48,112 bases of DNA. Source: Bacteroidota bacterium. Its GTDB lineage: Bacteria; Bacteroidota; Bacteroidia; Bacteroidales; UBA5342. This document shows positions 32,067-40,333 of the stretch, piece after piece. The position numbers and the translations under genes were made by a program. The DNA is taken from the NCBI GenBank assembly GCA_003249935.1, contig QKHT01000152.1, positions 1 through 48,112 of the forward strand, read 5' to 3'. How positions within the stretch are numbered: position 1 is the first letter of the stretch; the number at the start of each line of letters is the position of its first letter. Under the pieces are notes generated by a model that saw nothing but the letters and a program-made list of their open reading frames with translations, had not been told where the DNA came from and made no database searches.

Positions 32067-32756
32067 ATGGACGAAGCAAAAATTTTAGTAGTCGACGATG
32101 AACAGGATTTGTGCGAAATTGTACAATTTAACCTCGAGAGTGAGGGGTATACCGTTGACACTGCAAACTCAGCCGAAGAAGCATTGGAAATGGACTTGTC
32201 GAAATACAATTTGTTACTGTTGGATGTAATGATGGGCAAAATGTCCGGTTTCAAAATGGCCAGTGTGTTACGTAAAGATCCTAAAACCAAAGGCATTCCT
32301 ATTATCTTTATTACGGCAAAGGATAGTGAAAACGATACCCTTACGGGGTTCACACTTGGTGCCGACGATTATATCTCGAAGCCGTTTTCAATCCGCGAGT
32401 TGGTCGCACGGGTTAAAGTGGTACTGAGACGGACCTTGTTGAAAGATAGTGAAGGAGCATTAGAAGTATTGTCGTACGAAGATTTACACATATTTTTAGT
32501 GGAAAAAAAAGTGCGGCTTCACAACGAGATTATTAAACTTACCAAAAAAGAGTTCGAAATTCTTCAACTGTTTATCGAAAATCAGGGTAGAGTATTCTCG
32601 CGCGACGAAATTCTTGAGCGTGTGTGGAAAGGTGAGGCTTATGTCCTGGACCGAACGATTGACGTAAATATTACGCGATTGAGAAAAAAAATTGGTGAAT
32701 ATGGAAAAAATATTGTGACCCGACTGGGTTACGGCTACTGTTTCGAAGTAAACTAA
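32067..32756 (+). CDS. OmpR/PhoB-family response regulator (orphan)
   Basis: The 229-residue protein has a receiver domain with the acidic pocket at VVDDEQD, phospho-acceptor D53 in LLLLDVMMG, T83 in FITAK and K105 in SKPFS. The C-terminal winged helix has the OmpR signature: KLTKKEFEILQLFIENQGRV, SRDEILERVWKGEAYVLDRT, then RTIDVNITRLRKKIG and the LGYGYCFE wing. It binds DNA when phosphorylated. No histidine kinase gene lies next to it; the neighbour downstream is convergent, so the partner kinase is elsewhere. The region upstream holds an unusual leader with a small ORF, a terminator hairpin and repeated GTAATAT sites. Confidence 0.95.
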   Translation: MDEAKILVVDDEQDLCEIVQFNLESEGYTVDTANSAEEALEMDLSKYNLLLLDVMMGKMSGFKMASVLRKDPKTKGIPIIFITAKDSENDTLTGFTLGADDYISKPFSIRELVARVKVVLRRTLLKDSEGALEVLSYEDLHIFLVEKKVRLHNEIIKLTKKEFEILQLFIENQGRVFSRDEILERVWKGEAYVLDRTIDVNITRLRKKIGEYGKNIVTRLGYGYCFEVN

Positions 32757-32777
32757 TCCATTTTCCGCAAAAAAATT

Positions 32778-32826
32778 AAGGCCATAAAGCCGGATTCTTT
32801 AATCCCGTGCTTTATGGCCTTTTTAT
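32778..32826. terminator. Bidirectional terminator between response regulator and xylE
   Basis: AAGGCCATAAAGC at 32778-32790 pairs perfectly with GCTTTATGGCCTT at 32809-32821. T runs follow on the plus strand and A runs precede it, so it ends both the convergent transcripts. Confidence 0.88.
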
Positions 32827-32849
32827 TTTTGGTTGAACCGGTGGTTAAC

Positions 32850-34271
32850 CTATTTTTTCCAGAGTTGCGTCATGTCTTCCAGTGTTTTACCTTTGGTTTC
32901 CGGAACCATTTTCCAAACAAATAAAATTGATAGCACCGACATGATACCATAAAGTACATAGGTAAATGTGATGCTGAAATGTTCTAATACCGGGAATGTT
33001 GAAGATACAACAAAGTTGGCAATCCATTGTGCTGCTACGGCAATGGCAACTGCCTTGCCACGTATTGTGTTGGGAAATATTTCGGAAATAAGCACCCAAC
33101 AAACCGGCCCCCACGACATCATAAATGCGGCGGTATAAATAACAATAAAAATTAGTGTACTAATGCCGATAATTTCGAAATGGGCAAGTGCCCCAATAGC
33201 AAACATGCCAATAGCCATTGCAATAGATCCTATAATTAGTAATGGTTTTCGGCCAAATTTATCGACTGTAAAAATGGCAACCAACGTAAATATAATGTTT
33301 ATAATACCCATTATTACCGTTTGATACATGGCGGCATCGTTCCCAAATCCAAGTCCTTTGAAAATGGTTGGTGCATAATATAGTACAACATTAATACCTA
33401 CTGCTTGTTGAAAAACAGAAAGAAGTACCCCAATTATTAAAACTTTCCATCCATAAGTAAGTACTTTTTCTACTTTTTCGTGAACTGTTTCCTTAATTTC
33501 GGCAAGAATTGTTTTTGCCTTCTCTGTACCGTTTATCCTTGAAAGAATTTTGAATGCTTTCTCGTCGTTATGCATTAATGCCAGATATCTCGGCGTTTCG
33601 GGTACCAGAAAAAGTAAAATGCCAAAGGTAGCTGCAACAAACGATTCCGACAAAAACATCAATCGCCAGCCTTCCCGATTTATCCAGTCTGCTTCCTTAC
33701 CAAAAACAATAAAATAGTTTACAAAATAAACGACCAGCATCCCAAAAATAATGGCAAACTGATTCCACGAAACTAATTTTCCACGTATTTCGGCCGGCGA
33801 CATTTCTGCAATATACATTGGCGTAATTGCAGAGGCTAATCCCACGCCGATACCACCAATAATACGATATATATTAAAGGACACAAGCAATGTTGAGATA
33901 GGGGTGCTACTGTTAAAAAACAGCATTTCGGGATAGCCGGAACCCACCGCCGATATGAAAAACAGGATAGAGGCAACGATTAATGATTTTTTACGACCAT
34001 ATTTCTGCGCAAATAATCCCGAGATCATACCTCCTATAATACAACCAATGAGCGCGCTCGAAACTGTTGCACCATGATAAAAAGTTGCTGCATCGCCATA
34101 ATTTTCGGCAGTTAGTTTAAAAAATACTTTTATTGGCTCAACTGCACCCGAAATAACAGCCGTGTCGTATCCGAAAAGCAAACCTCCAAGTGTCGCTACC
34201 AGGGTCAATAACCCCAGATACATTGGATTACCATTGTCCAAAGGGTTCGATTTTTTTTGAGAATTAGTCAT
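32850..34271 (-). CDS. xylE: D-xylose/H+ symporter XylE (MFS sugar porter)
   Basis: The 473-residue protein has twelve membrane segments and the sugar-porter motifs: GGLLFGYDTAVISGA in TM1, GRKKSL after TM2, IAEMSPAEIRGKLVSWNQ, PETPRYL at the central loop, QQAVGINVVLYYAPTIF in TM7, FGRKPLLI, and PETKGKTLE at the C-terminus. XylE brings xylose in with protons. The gene is the last of the xylB-xylA-xylE operon, separated from xylA by a gap that holds a perfect hairpin. The glutamine-rich TM7 motif agrees with a pentose or hexose carrier. Glucose or arabinose transport cannot be excluded, but the operon context makes xylose the best choice. Confidence 0.93.
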   Translation of the reverse strand: MTNSQKKSNPLDNGNPMYLGLLTLVATLGGLLFGYDTAVISGAVEPIKVFFKLTAENYGDAATFYHGATVSSALIGCIIGGMISGLFAQKYGRKKSLIVASILFFISAVGSGYPEMLFFNSSTPISTLLVSFNIYRIIGGIGVGLASAITPMYIAEMSPAEIRGKLVSWNQFAIIFGMLVVYFVNYFIVFGKEADWINREGWRLMFLSESFVAATFGILLFLVPETPRYLALMHNDEKAFKILSRINGTEKAKTILAEIKETVHEKVEKVLTYGWKVLIIGVLLSVFQQAVGINVVLYYAPTIFKGLGFGNDAAMYQTVIMGIINIIFTLVAIFTVDKFGRKPLLIIGSIAMAIGMFAIGALAHFEIIGISTLIFIVIYTAAFMMSWGPVCWVLISEIFPNTIRGKAVAIAVAAQWIANFVVSSTFPVLEHFSITFTYVLYGIMSVLSILFVWKMVPETKGKTLEDMTQLWKK

Positions 34272-34299
34272 GTTTTGTATGATTTTGTTAGATATGAAA

Positions 34300-34333
34300 A
34301 TTCCTCTCTGCCTTTCTTTTGGCAGAGAGGAAT
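34300..34333 (-). other. Perfect intercistronic hairpin between xylA and xylE
   Basis: ATTCCTCTCTGCC and GGCAGAGAGGAAT are 13-base-pair perfect complements with an eight-base loop, in the 82-base gap between xylA and xylE. On the minus strand it is followed by TTTTC only, a weak T-tract, so it may lower xylE expression by partial termination or protect the upstream xylB-xylA mRNA end. Confidence 0.75.
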
Positions 34334-34353
34334 ATCTTATTTATAGTTTTAAA

Positions 34354-35658
34354 TTAAATGAACCGGTTAATGAGTTGCTCAAGTAACTCTTGTTTTCCAC
34401 TGGTTACTTTTGGCTCACCTACCTCTTTTGCATACGCGTTGAGATCTTCGAGTGTTAGTTTGCCTGCTTCAAATTCGGCCCCCTTGCCAGCGTCGAACGA
34501 TGCATAGCGGGCCGCTTTGCGTGCGTTATAATCGCTGTTGGTAAGAATGTCGTCGGCAGTTACCAATGCACGGGCAAAAGTATCCATACCACTTACGTGT
34601 GCAATAAATATATCCTCGAGATCGGTAGAGTTACGACGGGTTTTGGCATCGAAGTTAATACCTCCGTTGGTGAAACCACCATTAGCCAGAATAATCATCA
34701 TCGCCTGGGTTACTTCGGTAATGTTTGTCGGAAACTCGTCCGTATCCCAACCGTTCTGCGAATCACCTTTGTTTGCGTCAATACTTCCAAGCATGCCCGC
34801 GTCGGCAGCACATTGCAATTCGTGTTCAAATGAGTGGCCGGCCAAAGTGGCATGGTTTACCTCAATATTGAGTTTGAAATCGTCGGCCAAACCATAGTGG
34901 CGGAGGAAACCGATTACCGTTTCACTATCCACATCGTACTGATGTTTAGATGGTTCCATTGGTTTTGGTTCAATCAGGAATGTGCCTTTAAAACCTTGTT
35001 TACGGGCATAATCGCGTGCCATACCCAAGAACTTTGCCATGTGTTCTTTTTCGCGTTTCATATCGGTATTCAAAAGGCTCATGTAACCTTCGCGACCTCC
35101 CCAAAATACATAGTTTTGTCCGCCAAGCGCAATGGTGGCATCAATGGCATTTTTTACCTGAACCGCTGCATTAGACACCACCGAAAAATCGGGATTAGTA
35201 GATGCACCATTCATGTATCTGCGGTTCGAGAATACATTGGCCGTACCCCAAAGCAGTTGAACGCCGGTTGCGGCTTGTAATTTTTGTGCCGAAGGAATGA
35301 TGTTAGCTAAGCGTTTTTCGATTTCGAAAACTGAACCGTCACCAACAACATCGGTATCGTGGAAGCAATAGAAGGGTGCACCAATTTTGGTGAAAAATTC
35401 GAAAGCCGCTTCGAGTTTTGTTTCGGGTGAACCCCATGGGTACTCTTTGGTTCCGGGGCCGAACGGGTCGCCACCATCGCCACAGAACGTGTGCCAGTAT
35501 GCAATGGCAAAGCGCAAATGCTCTTTCATTGTTTTACCTGCTACGATACGGTTTTCGTCGTACCATTTAAATGCCAGTGGGTTTGAAGATTCTTTGCCTT
35601 CGAAACCAATTTTTCCGATTCCCGGAAAATACTCTTTGTTTCCTACGAAATAGCTCAT
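34354..35658 (-). CDS. xylA: D-xylose isomerase
   Basis: The 434-residue length is the class II xylose isomerase length. It has FHDTDVV near residue 100, the sugar/metal segments [52 protein letters not shown]-like [19 protein letters not shown], and [18 protein letters not shown] near residue 295, which carry the metal-binding Glu, His and Asp ligands. XylA converts xylose to xylulose with divalent metals. It starts seven bases downstream of the xylB stop codon and is followed by xylE. It is one of the most confidently identified genes in the window. Confidence 0.97.
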   Translation of the reverse strand: MSYFVGNKEYFPGIGKIGFEGKESSNPLAFKWYDENRIVAGKTMKEHLRFAIAYWHTFCGDGGDPFGPGTKEYPWGSPETKLEAAFEFFTKIGAPFYCFHDTDVVGDGSVFEIEKRLANIIPSAQKLQAATGVQLLWGTANVFSNRRYMNGASTNPDFSVVSNAAVQVKNAIDATIALGGQNYVFWGGREGYMSLLNTDMKREKEHMAKFLGMARDYARKQGFKGTFLIEPKPMEPSKHQYDVDSETVIGFLRHYGLADDFKLNIEVNHATLAGHSFEHELQCAADAGMLGSIDANKGDSQNGWDTDEFPTNITEVTQAMMIILANGGFTNGGINFDAKTRRNSTDLEDIFIAHVSGMDTFARALVTADDILTNSDYNARKAARYASFDAGKGAEFEAGKLTLEDLNAYAKEVGEPKVTSGKQELLEQLINRFI

Positions 35659-35665
35659 AATTATT

Positions 35666-37150
35666 TTATAATGATTTATTTAACAATACTAACCAATTTT
35701 GATATGCTTCTTTATATTTTGTTGCCTTAGCCGAATTTGGTTCTTGAATATCTACCACTTGTAATCCTTCGAACGCCTCTTTTGCCGATGCGTAAAACCC
35801 ACAACCAATACCTGCGCCGCGTGCTGCACCTTGTGCCCCATCGGTGTTGTAAAGCTGAATTGGGGTGTCGGATACTGTGGCCAAACATTCGCGAAACAGC
35901 GGACTCAGGAACATGTTGGCCTTGCCGGCACGGATCACCTTGGGTTCAATACCCGTTTGTTTCATAATATCCATCCCATATTTAAAGGAGTAAACAATAC
36001 CTTCCTGTGCCGCACGATACAAATGTGCCGAACTATGTGTGTTAAAATTGAGACCTGCAACCCATGCGCCGGTTTCCTTATTGCGCAACACCCGCTCTGC
36101 ACCGTTGCCAAATGGCAAAACCGACAAGCCTTCCGCACCCGGTTCAACCGACATGGCCATTTTATCCATATCCTGATAACTAACAGTGCCACCTCCCACG
36201 TTTTTGTGTAGCCACGAATTCAAAATACCTGTGCCGTTGATACACAAAAGTACACCTAAACGATTTTGTTCGGTTGTGTGGTTTACGTGGGCAAAGGTGT
36301 TTACGCGCGATTCGGGATCGTAACGCACCACATCGCTTACCCCATACACTACACCCGAGGTTCCTCCGGTTGCTGCTACATCGCCTGCTTCGAGCACGTT
36401 AAGCGACAAAGCATTATTGGGTTGATCGCCGGCGCGATACGAAACGGGAATCCCCGGTTCAATACCAAGTTCCGCAGCGGCTTTTGGTGTAACGAGGCCC
36501 TGGACTGCAAATGTAGGTACAATGGCCGGAATGAGAGATTTGTCGAAACCGTAATGGTTCATGACCATTTCAGAGAGCGAATTGGTCGAGAAATCCCAAA
36601 ACATACCTTCGGAAAGGCCGCTAACGGTGGTGTTTATTTCGTCGGTGAGTTTCATGGCAATGTAATCGCCGGGAAGCATGATTTTATCTATTTTGGCGTA
36701 AACTTCGGGTTGATTGTCTTTTACCCATTTCAATTTCGAAGCCGTAAAATTCCCCGGGGTGTTAAGTAATGAACCGAGGCATTTATCGTGTCCAAGCGTG
36801 TCGAACGCATTCTGTCCGATCGTGGCAGCGCGACTGTCGCACCAGATAATGGAAGGACGTAATACATTGCGGTCCTTGTCGACCACTACCAATCCGTGCA
36901 TTTGGTACGAGATCCCGATTGCGCCAACTTTTACCGAACCCGCTTTTTGCGAAGAGAGTACTTCGGCTACGGCCAGCTTAAGGTTTTCCCACCACAGTTC
37001 GGGCGATTGCTCCGCCCAACCTGCCTGAGGCGCATCAATACGCATTTCGTGTTTCGGATAAAATGCCGAACCGAGACATTCGCCCGTAGAGCCCTCAATC
37101 AACGATGCTTTTACCGACGAACTACCTATATCTAATCCTAATAATTGCAT
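35666..37150 (-). CDS. xylB: Xylulokinase
   Basis: The ATG at 37150 gives 494 residues beginning [20 protein letters not shown], the phosphate-1 motif of FGGY kinases. Other signatures are [27 protein letters not shown], the [11 protein letters not shown] segment and [20 protein letters not shown] near the C-terminus, where the FGGY kinase motif usually has GGGAKS. XylB phosphorylates xylulose to xylulose 5-phosphate, which enters the pentose phosphate pathway. A longer start at 37213 would place the initiation codon upstream of the predicted transcription start, so I prefer 37150. It is the first gene of the operon, seven bases before xylA. Confidence 0.95.
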   Translation of the reverse strand: MQLLGLDIGSSSVKASLIEGSTGECLGSAFYPKHEMRIDAPQAGWAEQSPELWWENLKLAVAEVLSSQKAGSVKVGAIGISYQMHGLVVVDKDRNVLRPSIIWCDSRAATIGQNAFDTLGHDKCLGSLLNTPGNFTASKLKWVKDNQPEVYAKIDKIMLPGDYIAMKLTDEINTTVSGLSEGMFWDFSTNSLSEMVMNHYGFDKSLIPAIVPTFAVQGLVTPKAAAELGIEPGIPVSYRAGDQPNNALSLNVLEAGDVAATGGTSGVVYGVSDVVRYDPESRVNTFAHVNHTTEQNRLGVLLCINGTGILNSWLHKNVGGGTVSYQDMDKMAMSVEPGAEGLSVLPFGNGAERVLRNKETGAWVAGLNFNTHSSAHLYRAAQEGIVYSFKYGMDIMKQTGIEPKVIRAGKANMFLSPLFRECLATVSDTPIQLYNTDGAQGAARGAGIGCGFYASAKEAFEGLQVVDIQEPNSAKATKYKEAYQNWLVLLNKSL

Positions 37151-37164
37151 AAAAAATATGTTTA

Positions 37165-37187
37165 CTGTTCTGTGCTGTTCTGTGCTG
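37165..37187 (-). repeat. Tandem 10-base repeat at the xylB transcription start
   Basis: CTGTTCTGTG occurs twice back to back (37165-37174 and 37175-37184), with CTG as a partial third copy. It overlaps the predicted start of the xylB transcript, so it is a likely operator for XylR or another regulator. Confidence 0.6.
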
Positions 37188-37214
37188 CAAATATAATGGA
37201 AATATCTAATCAAA
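37188..37214 (-). promoter_or_regulatory. xylB promoter
   Basis: On the minus strand TTTG (37214-37211) precedes TATATTTG (37195-37188) by 15 bases, shorter than usual but within a T run that lets the first box slide. The transcript would start near 37182, inside the tandem repeats and about 32 bases before the xylB ATG. Confidence 0.6.
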
Positions 37215-37289
37215 AAAACAATTTAAAAATTATTCAGATGATTGATCGATATTGGGTATGAAAACTAAAGATGTTGAATATAAGGCAAT

Positions 37290-38279
37290 CTAAACCGAAT
37301 GCCTCTTTATGAATTTGGTTGGAACCGTAATCTGCATTTTATCGTTGCCAGCAACAAACTGTGCCGCAAGTTTTCCCATCTCTTCAAAATCGGTAGATAT
37401 TACGGTTATCCCTTGGTGAACATATTTTTTCATTGGCGTTTCGTTGTACGAAATGAGGCCGATATCCTCGCCTATTTTTAAACTGTTGGAATTTGCTTTG
37501 TCGATAATTTTTACCAACATACGGTCGCTTACGGTAAGGTAGCAATAGCCTTTTTGTACTTCAAATTTTTTTGGGTCGGTAATAATGCTGTGTTTTATTT
37601 TGTGGTCGAGGCAAAACCGTTTAAAATAGTCAATCGAAACTGATGGGTGATAGGTGTAATCGGGATAAATGTATACCAAATGTTCGTACCATTCAATACT
37701 TTCCCATCCGCTTTCAAGCGCATCGTACATCGATTGCCCAAAGTCCTGAATCAACTGTGAGCAGTTTTCGGGCGAATTCACATTCCAGTCAATAACCAGT
37801 AATTTGTCGGGTTCGCACAACGCCAGTATCTCCTTTACGCGGGGGTGGTTGAACCCCATGACCACATATTTGGCGTATTTGCCTATGCTATTGGTTATTA
37901 CATCCTCAAAATGATGAATGTCGTAATGATGAAATTGCAAATCGAGCTGATAGCCTTCGGGCAGATTGTCGTAAAAAGAATGATACAATACCTCCTTGTA
38001 GGCTTTGAAGGTATCAATAAAAAATAGGATTGAACCACTGTTTCCCTTTACAAAATAACCTTTTTGAGGAATTGCATCAATTAAGCCTTTTTTTTTGAGC
38101 AGGTTGTAGGCTTTTACTACTGTATCGCGCGAAAGTGCACTGCTCTCAATAATTTGATTTACTGAAGGCAACGCATCACCTGCTATTAAGCTACGGTTTT
38201 TAACCGCAATCATGATCTGATCGGCCAACTGCCTGAACTTTGGGACAGGAGAATCATTATCTATCGAAATGCTGAGCAT
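37290..38279 (-). CDS. xylR: XylR-type regulator: GntR winged helix plus periplasmic-binding-protein domain
   Basis: With the start at 38279 the protein is 329 residues beginning MLSISIDNDSPVPKFRQLAD. Residues about 1-70 are a GntR winged helix (PSVNQIIESSALSRDTVVKA, YNLLKKKGLIDAIPQKGYFV). The rest is a LacI/periplasmic-binding-like effector domain with SILFFIDTFKAYKEVLYHSF, VMGFNHPRVKEILALCEPDK and IGLISYNETPMKKYV near the C-terminus. Bacteroidota xylose regulators have this architecture. It is transcribed in the same direction as xylBAE, 139 bases upstream of xylB, and has its own promoter. It probably senses xylose and acts on the xylB and its own promoter. Confidence 0.88.
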   Translation of the reverse strand: MLSISIDNDSPVPKFRQLADQIMIAVKNRSLIAGDALPSVNQIIESSALSRDTVVKAYNLLKKKGLIDAIPQKGYFVKGNSGSILFFIDTFKAYKEVLYHSFYDNLPEGYQLDLQFHHYDIHHFEDVITNSIGKYAKYVVMGFNHPRVKEILALCEPDKLLVIDWNVNSPENCSQLIQDFGQSMYDALESGWESIEWYEHLVYIYPDYTYHPSVSIDYFKRFCLDHKIKHSIITDPKKFEVQKGYCYLTVSDRMLVKIIDKANSNSLKIGEDIGLISYNETPMKKYVHQGITVISTDFEEMGKLAAQFVAGNDKMQITVPTKFIKRHSV

Positions 38280-38280
38280 C

Positions 38281-38298
38281 GCACCGTTTGTTTGGTGC
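38281..38298. promoter_or_regulatory. Palindrome between the xylR -7 box and start codon
   Basis: GCACC at 38281-38285 and GGTGC at 38294-38298 are an inverted repeat with an eight-base spacer, immediately next to the xylR start codon and its -7 box. Candidate operator for self-repression by XylR. Confidence 0.4.
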
Positions 38299-38305
38299 AA
38301 ATGTA
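38298..38305 (-). promoter_or_regulatory. xylR -7 box
   Basis: On the minus strand TACATTTG fits TAnnTTTG. The best upstream box is ATTG at 38323-38320 with only a 14-base spacer, so the -33 element is poor. The leader would be about 14 bases. Confidence 0.45.
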
Positions 38306-38763
38306 TTAAAAATGCGGTTCAATTTTAGTTATTTGTATTTTGCTGCAAAACCAAACATGTTTTTTTTATTAATTGGACTTGCTTTTGATGCGTTTCAAAA
38401 TTAGAATTGACAATCAATAATACCTTTTTTTATAGGGTAATCGTAATGTTATGGCCCTGAATTATATAGGCATAAGAGGTAATAATTTGAAGTTTGTAAC
38501 CTGTGGAAATATTAGTATAAGTGGTCTGAAAATGGGCATAAATGGTCAATTTCAAGGCATATTTGGATTGCATGTGTTTTTTGTAATTCCGTAATTGTTG
38601 ACTATTGTTGATAACAAAAATTGATAAATGAAGCTACTTTACGGTCCTTTAATGTTAAAAGCTACCGATGGCGTTAAAAAGTCTGTTTGTTATTTAAATA
38701 TAATAATGGTATCAAAATGTTTGTATATTTGCATGATTAGAACCTTTTAAATTATTGTAGAAA
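38306..38763. other. Intergenic region upstream of the envelope operon
   Basis: About 450 A+T-rich bases without a convincing gene. I see one -7-like box at 38724-38731, the only feature I can name. There are no long repeats or hairpins with T-tracts. Confidence 0.5.
38724..38731 (+). promoter_or_regulatory. -7 box of the envelope operon
   Basis: TATATTTG, an exact TAnnTTTG match, lies 32 bases before the first gene of the run. No TTTG is found at the expected distance upstream, so the -33 element is missing or divergent. The leader would be about 26 bases. Confidence 0.5.
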
Positions 38764-39324
38764 ATGAGATTCAGACTATTATTTATTCCGGTGTTGGTGG
38801 CTGCGGCTGCTATGACTTCGTGCAGTTCGAAAAAAACAATTGCTGCAGGAAGTGGTGAGGTTGTTGTTGAACAGTATTGTTCAGGACCCGATTATTTTAC
38901 GAATAAAGAATTTTTCAGAGCCAATGCAATTGGAGAAAGCATGGATCAGATGTTGGCCCGAAAAAAAGCGATGGCAAATGCCCGCGAACAAATGGCCGCA
39001 GATATCTCAACCACTGTAAAATCTGTTGTCGACAACTATTACAGCTCTAAAGATGTAAACAATGTTGAAGAAGCCAAAAACCGCTTCGAGGGCATTTCCC
39101 GTCAGGTTGTAAACCAAAAATTGCAAGGTATTCGTACGATTTGCGAAAAGTTTACGAAAACTAAGGAAGGGACCTACAAATGTTACATTGCTATTGAGTT
39201 GTCTGGTGCCGATGTGCTGGCCGGCCTGAAGGAAAAACTATCGACCGATGACGTAACTCGCCTCGATTTTGAGTACGAGAAATTTAAAGGCGAACTTGAA
39301 AAAGAGATGCAGAATGCCAAATAG
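38764..39324 (+). CDS. LPP20-like lipoprotein
   Basis: The 186-residue protein begins MRFRLLFIPVLVAAAAMTSC, with a clear lipobox at MTSC. The segment FFRANAIGESMDQMLARKKA and the following MANAREQMAADISTTVKSVV are an alpha-helical stretch like the LPP20 family, in which a small residue-rich helix precedes a beta-strand core; the rest includes CEKFTKTKEGTYKCYIAIE. LPP20-type proteins occur at flagellar and other envelope assemblies. Function here is unknown. It is the first of a run of secreted proteins on the plus strand and has a -7 box upstream. The gap to the next gene is 46 bases. Confidence 0.75.
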   Translation: MRFRLLFIPVLVAAAAMTSCSSKKTIAAGSGEVVVEQYCSGPDYFTNKEFFRANAIGESMDQMLARKKAMANAREQMAADISTTVKSVVDNYYSSKDVNNVEEAKNRFEGISRQVVNQKLQGIRTICEKFTKTKEGTYKCYIAIELSGADVLAGLKEKLSTDDVTRLDFEYEKFKGELEKEMQNAK

Positions 39325-39370
39325 GAATTCTGACCATTTATAAAAATTAAATCACTAAAATTTGCCTTTA

Positions 39371-40324
39371 ATGCAAATCATTAATCGGGCAAAGGTTCGT
39401 TCAATGGGCATACCGATTGTCGTTATAAGTGTAGTATTTACTATGTTTGGCAATGGGTATGCCTTCTCTTTTAATAATAATGCGGCTACTTATGGTTTTA
39501 CCCGCCAAAATGATAGTATAATTAGGATTGATGAGTCCGGTTGCATGTTGCCGGGAGTATCGGATATTGGATTGTGTGATAGTACTTCGTTAATTCAGGC
39601 CCGAATGCGTGCACAGTTTCTTTGTCAGCTTGCAAAAGGTGTTCGGTTGTCGTCCGTTTCCGATTTTTTTTCTGCATCCCAATCCGAAACTAAATCAGAT
39701 CAATATCAGTTGATTAACTGTCTTAGTGGTCGAATGCCCTTTTTCAGAAATTTAAAAGACTCTGTGCAATACCAGAATGGAGAGTGTCTGGTTTTTACTG
39801 AACCGGTTCAACAAGACTCCACAATTTACTGCACCGATAGTGTGGATTTTAAGTTCTGGTTCTTTGCGAAAGAGAGACGGGTACGCAGGGCCGACTATTT
39901 AACCGATTTGGAATTATATCGGATTTTAAACGGCACTGATACTGTTGAACAGTGGCGTTACCGGCTTTATAAAGTAGGCCGTGCATTGGAAATTTCCAGT
40001 AAATTAAACGATGAGAAGTTATCGCAGGGGTCGCGCCGTTTAAAACAATTGACCAATCAAACGGCCTATGGTTCAATCCAAAACCCAAAAGTATATTCGG
40101 TTAAAAACGGTTTGTGGGTTGCGCTGATATGCGCCATTACCGAAACGGTTTCAGAAGCTACTTCCGGTAGTTCTGTAATGAGCAAAAACCTTACCGAAAG
40201 CTATGAGAACAGGTTCAATTCGCTTAATCGCGAAGTATTGCAAAACAATATTGCCATAAGATGCAACGGCTGGCAATTGTCTCACGATTCGTTGTATATC
40301 GACTTACACTACATGGTCTTATAA
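39371..40324 (+). CDS. Secreted protein of unknown function
   Basis: The ATG at 39371 gives 317 residues with an N-terminal hydrophobic segment, MGIPIVVISVVFTMFGNGYA, preceded by basic residues, acting as a signal peptide or anchor. A segment IQARMRAQFLCQLAKGVRLS resembles the helix of LPP20-like domains, and Cys residues at 61, 72 and 87 may form disulphides. I recognise no named family. The product lies between an LPP20-like lipoprotein and a transglutaminase-like protein, with nine bases before the next gene. It is likely periplasmic and a partner of those proteins. Its helical C-terminus SYENRFNSLNREVLQNNIAI is compatible with protein-protein contact. Confidence 0.6.
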   Translation: MQIINRAKVRSMGIPIVVISVVFTMFGNGYAFSFNNNAATYGFTRQNDSIIRIDESGCMLPGVSDIGLCDSTSLIQARMRAQFLCQLAKGVRLSSVSDFFSASQSETKSDQYQLINCLSGRMPFFRNLKDSVQYQNGECLVFTEPVQQDSTIYCTDSVDFKFWFFAKERRVRRADYLTDLELYRILNGTDTVEQWRYRLYKVGRALEISSKLNDEKLSQGSRRLKQLTNQTAYGSIQNPKVYSVKNGLWVALICAITETVSEATSGSSVMSKNLTESYENRFNSLNREVLQNNIAIRCNGWQLSHDSLYIDLHYMVL

Positions 40325-40333
40325 ACCTTTAAA

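Noticed and set aside
34597-35280. Plus-strand frames opposite xylA
   Set aside because: They are antisense shadows of a strongly conserved gene.
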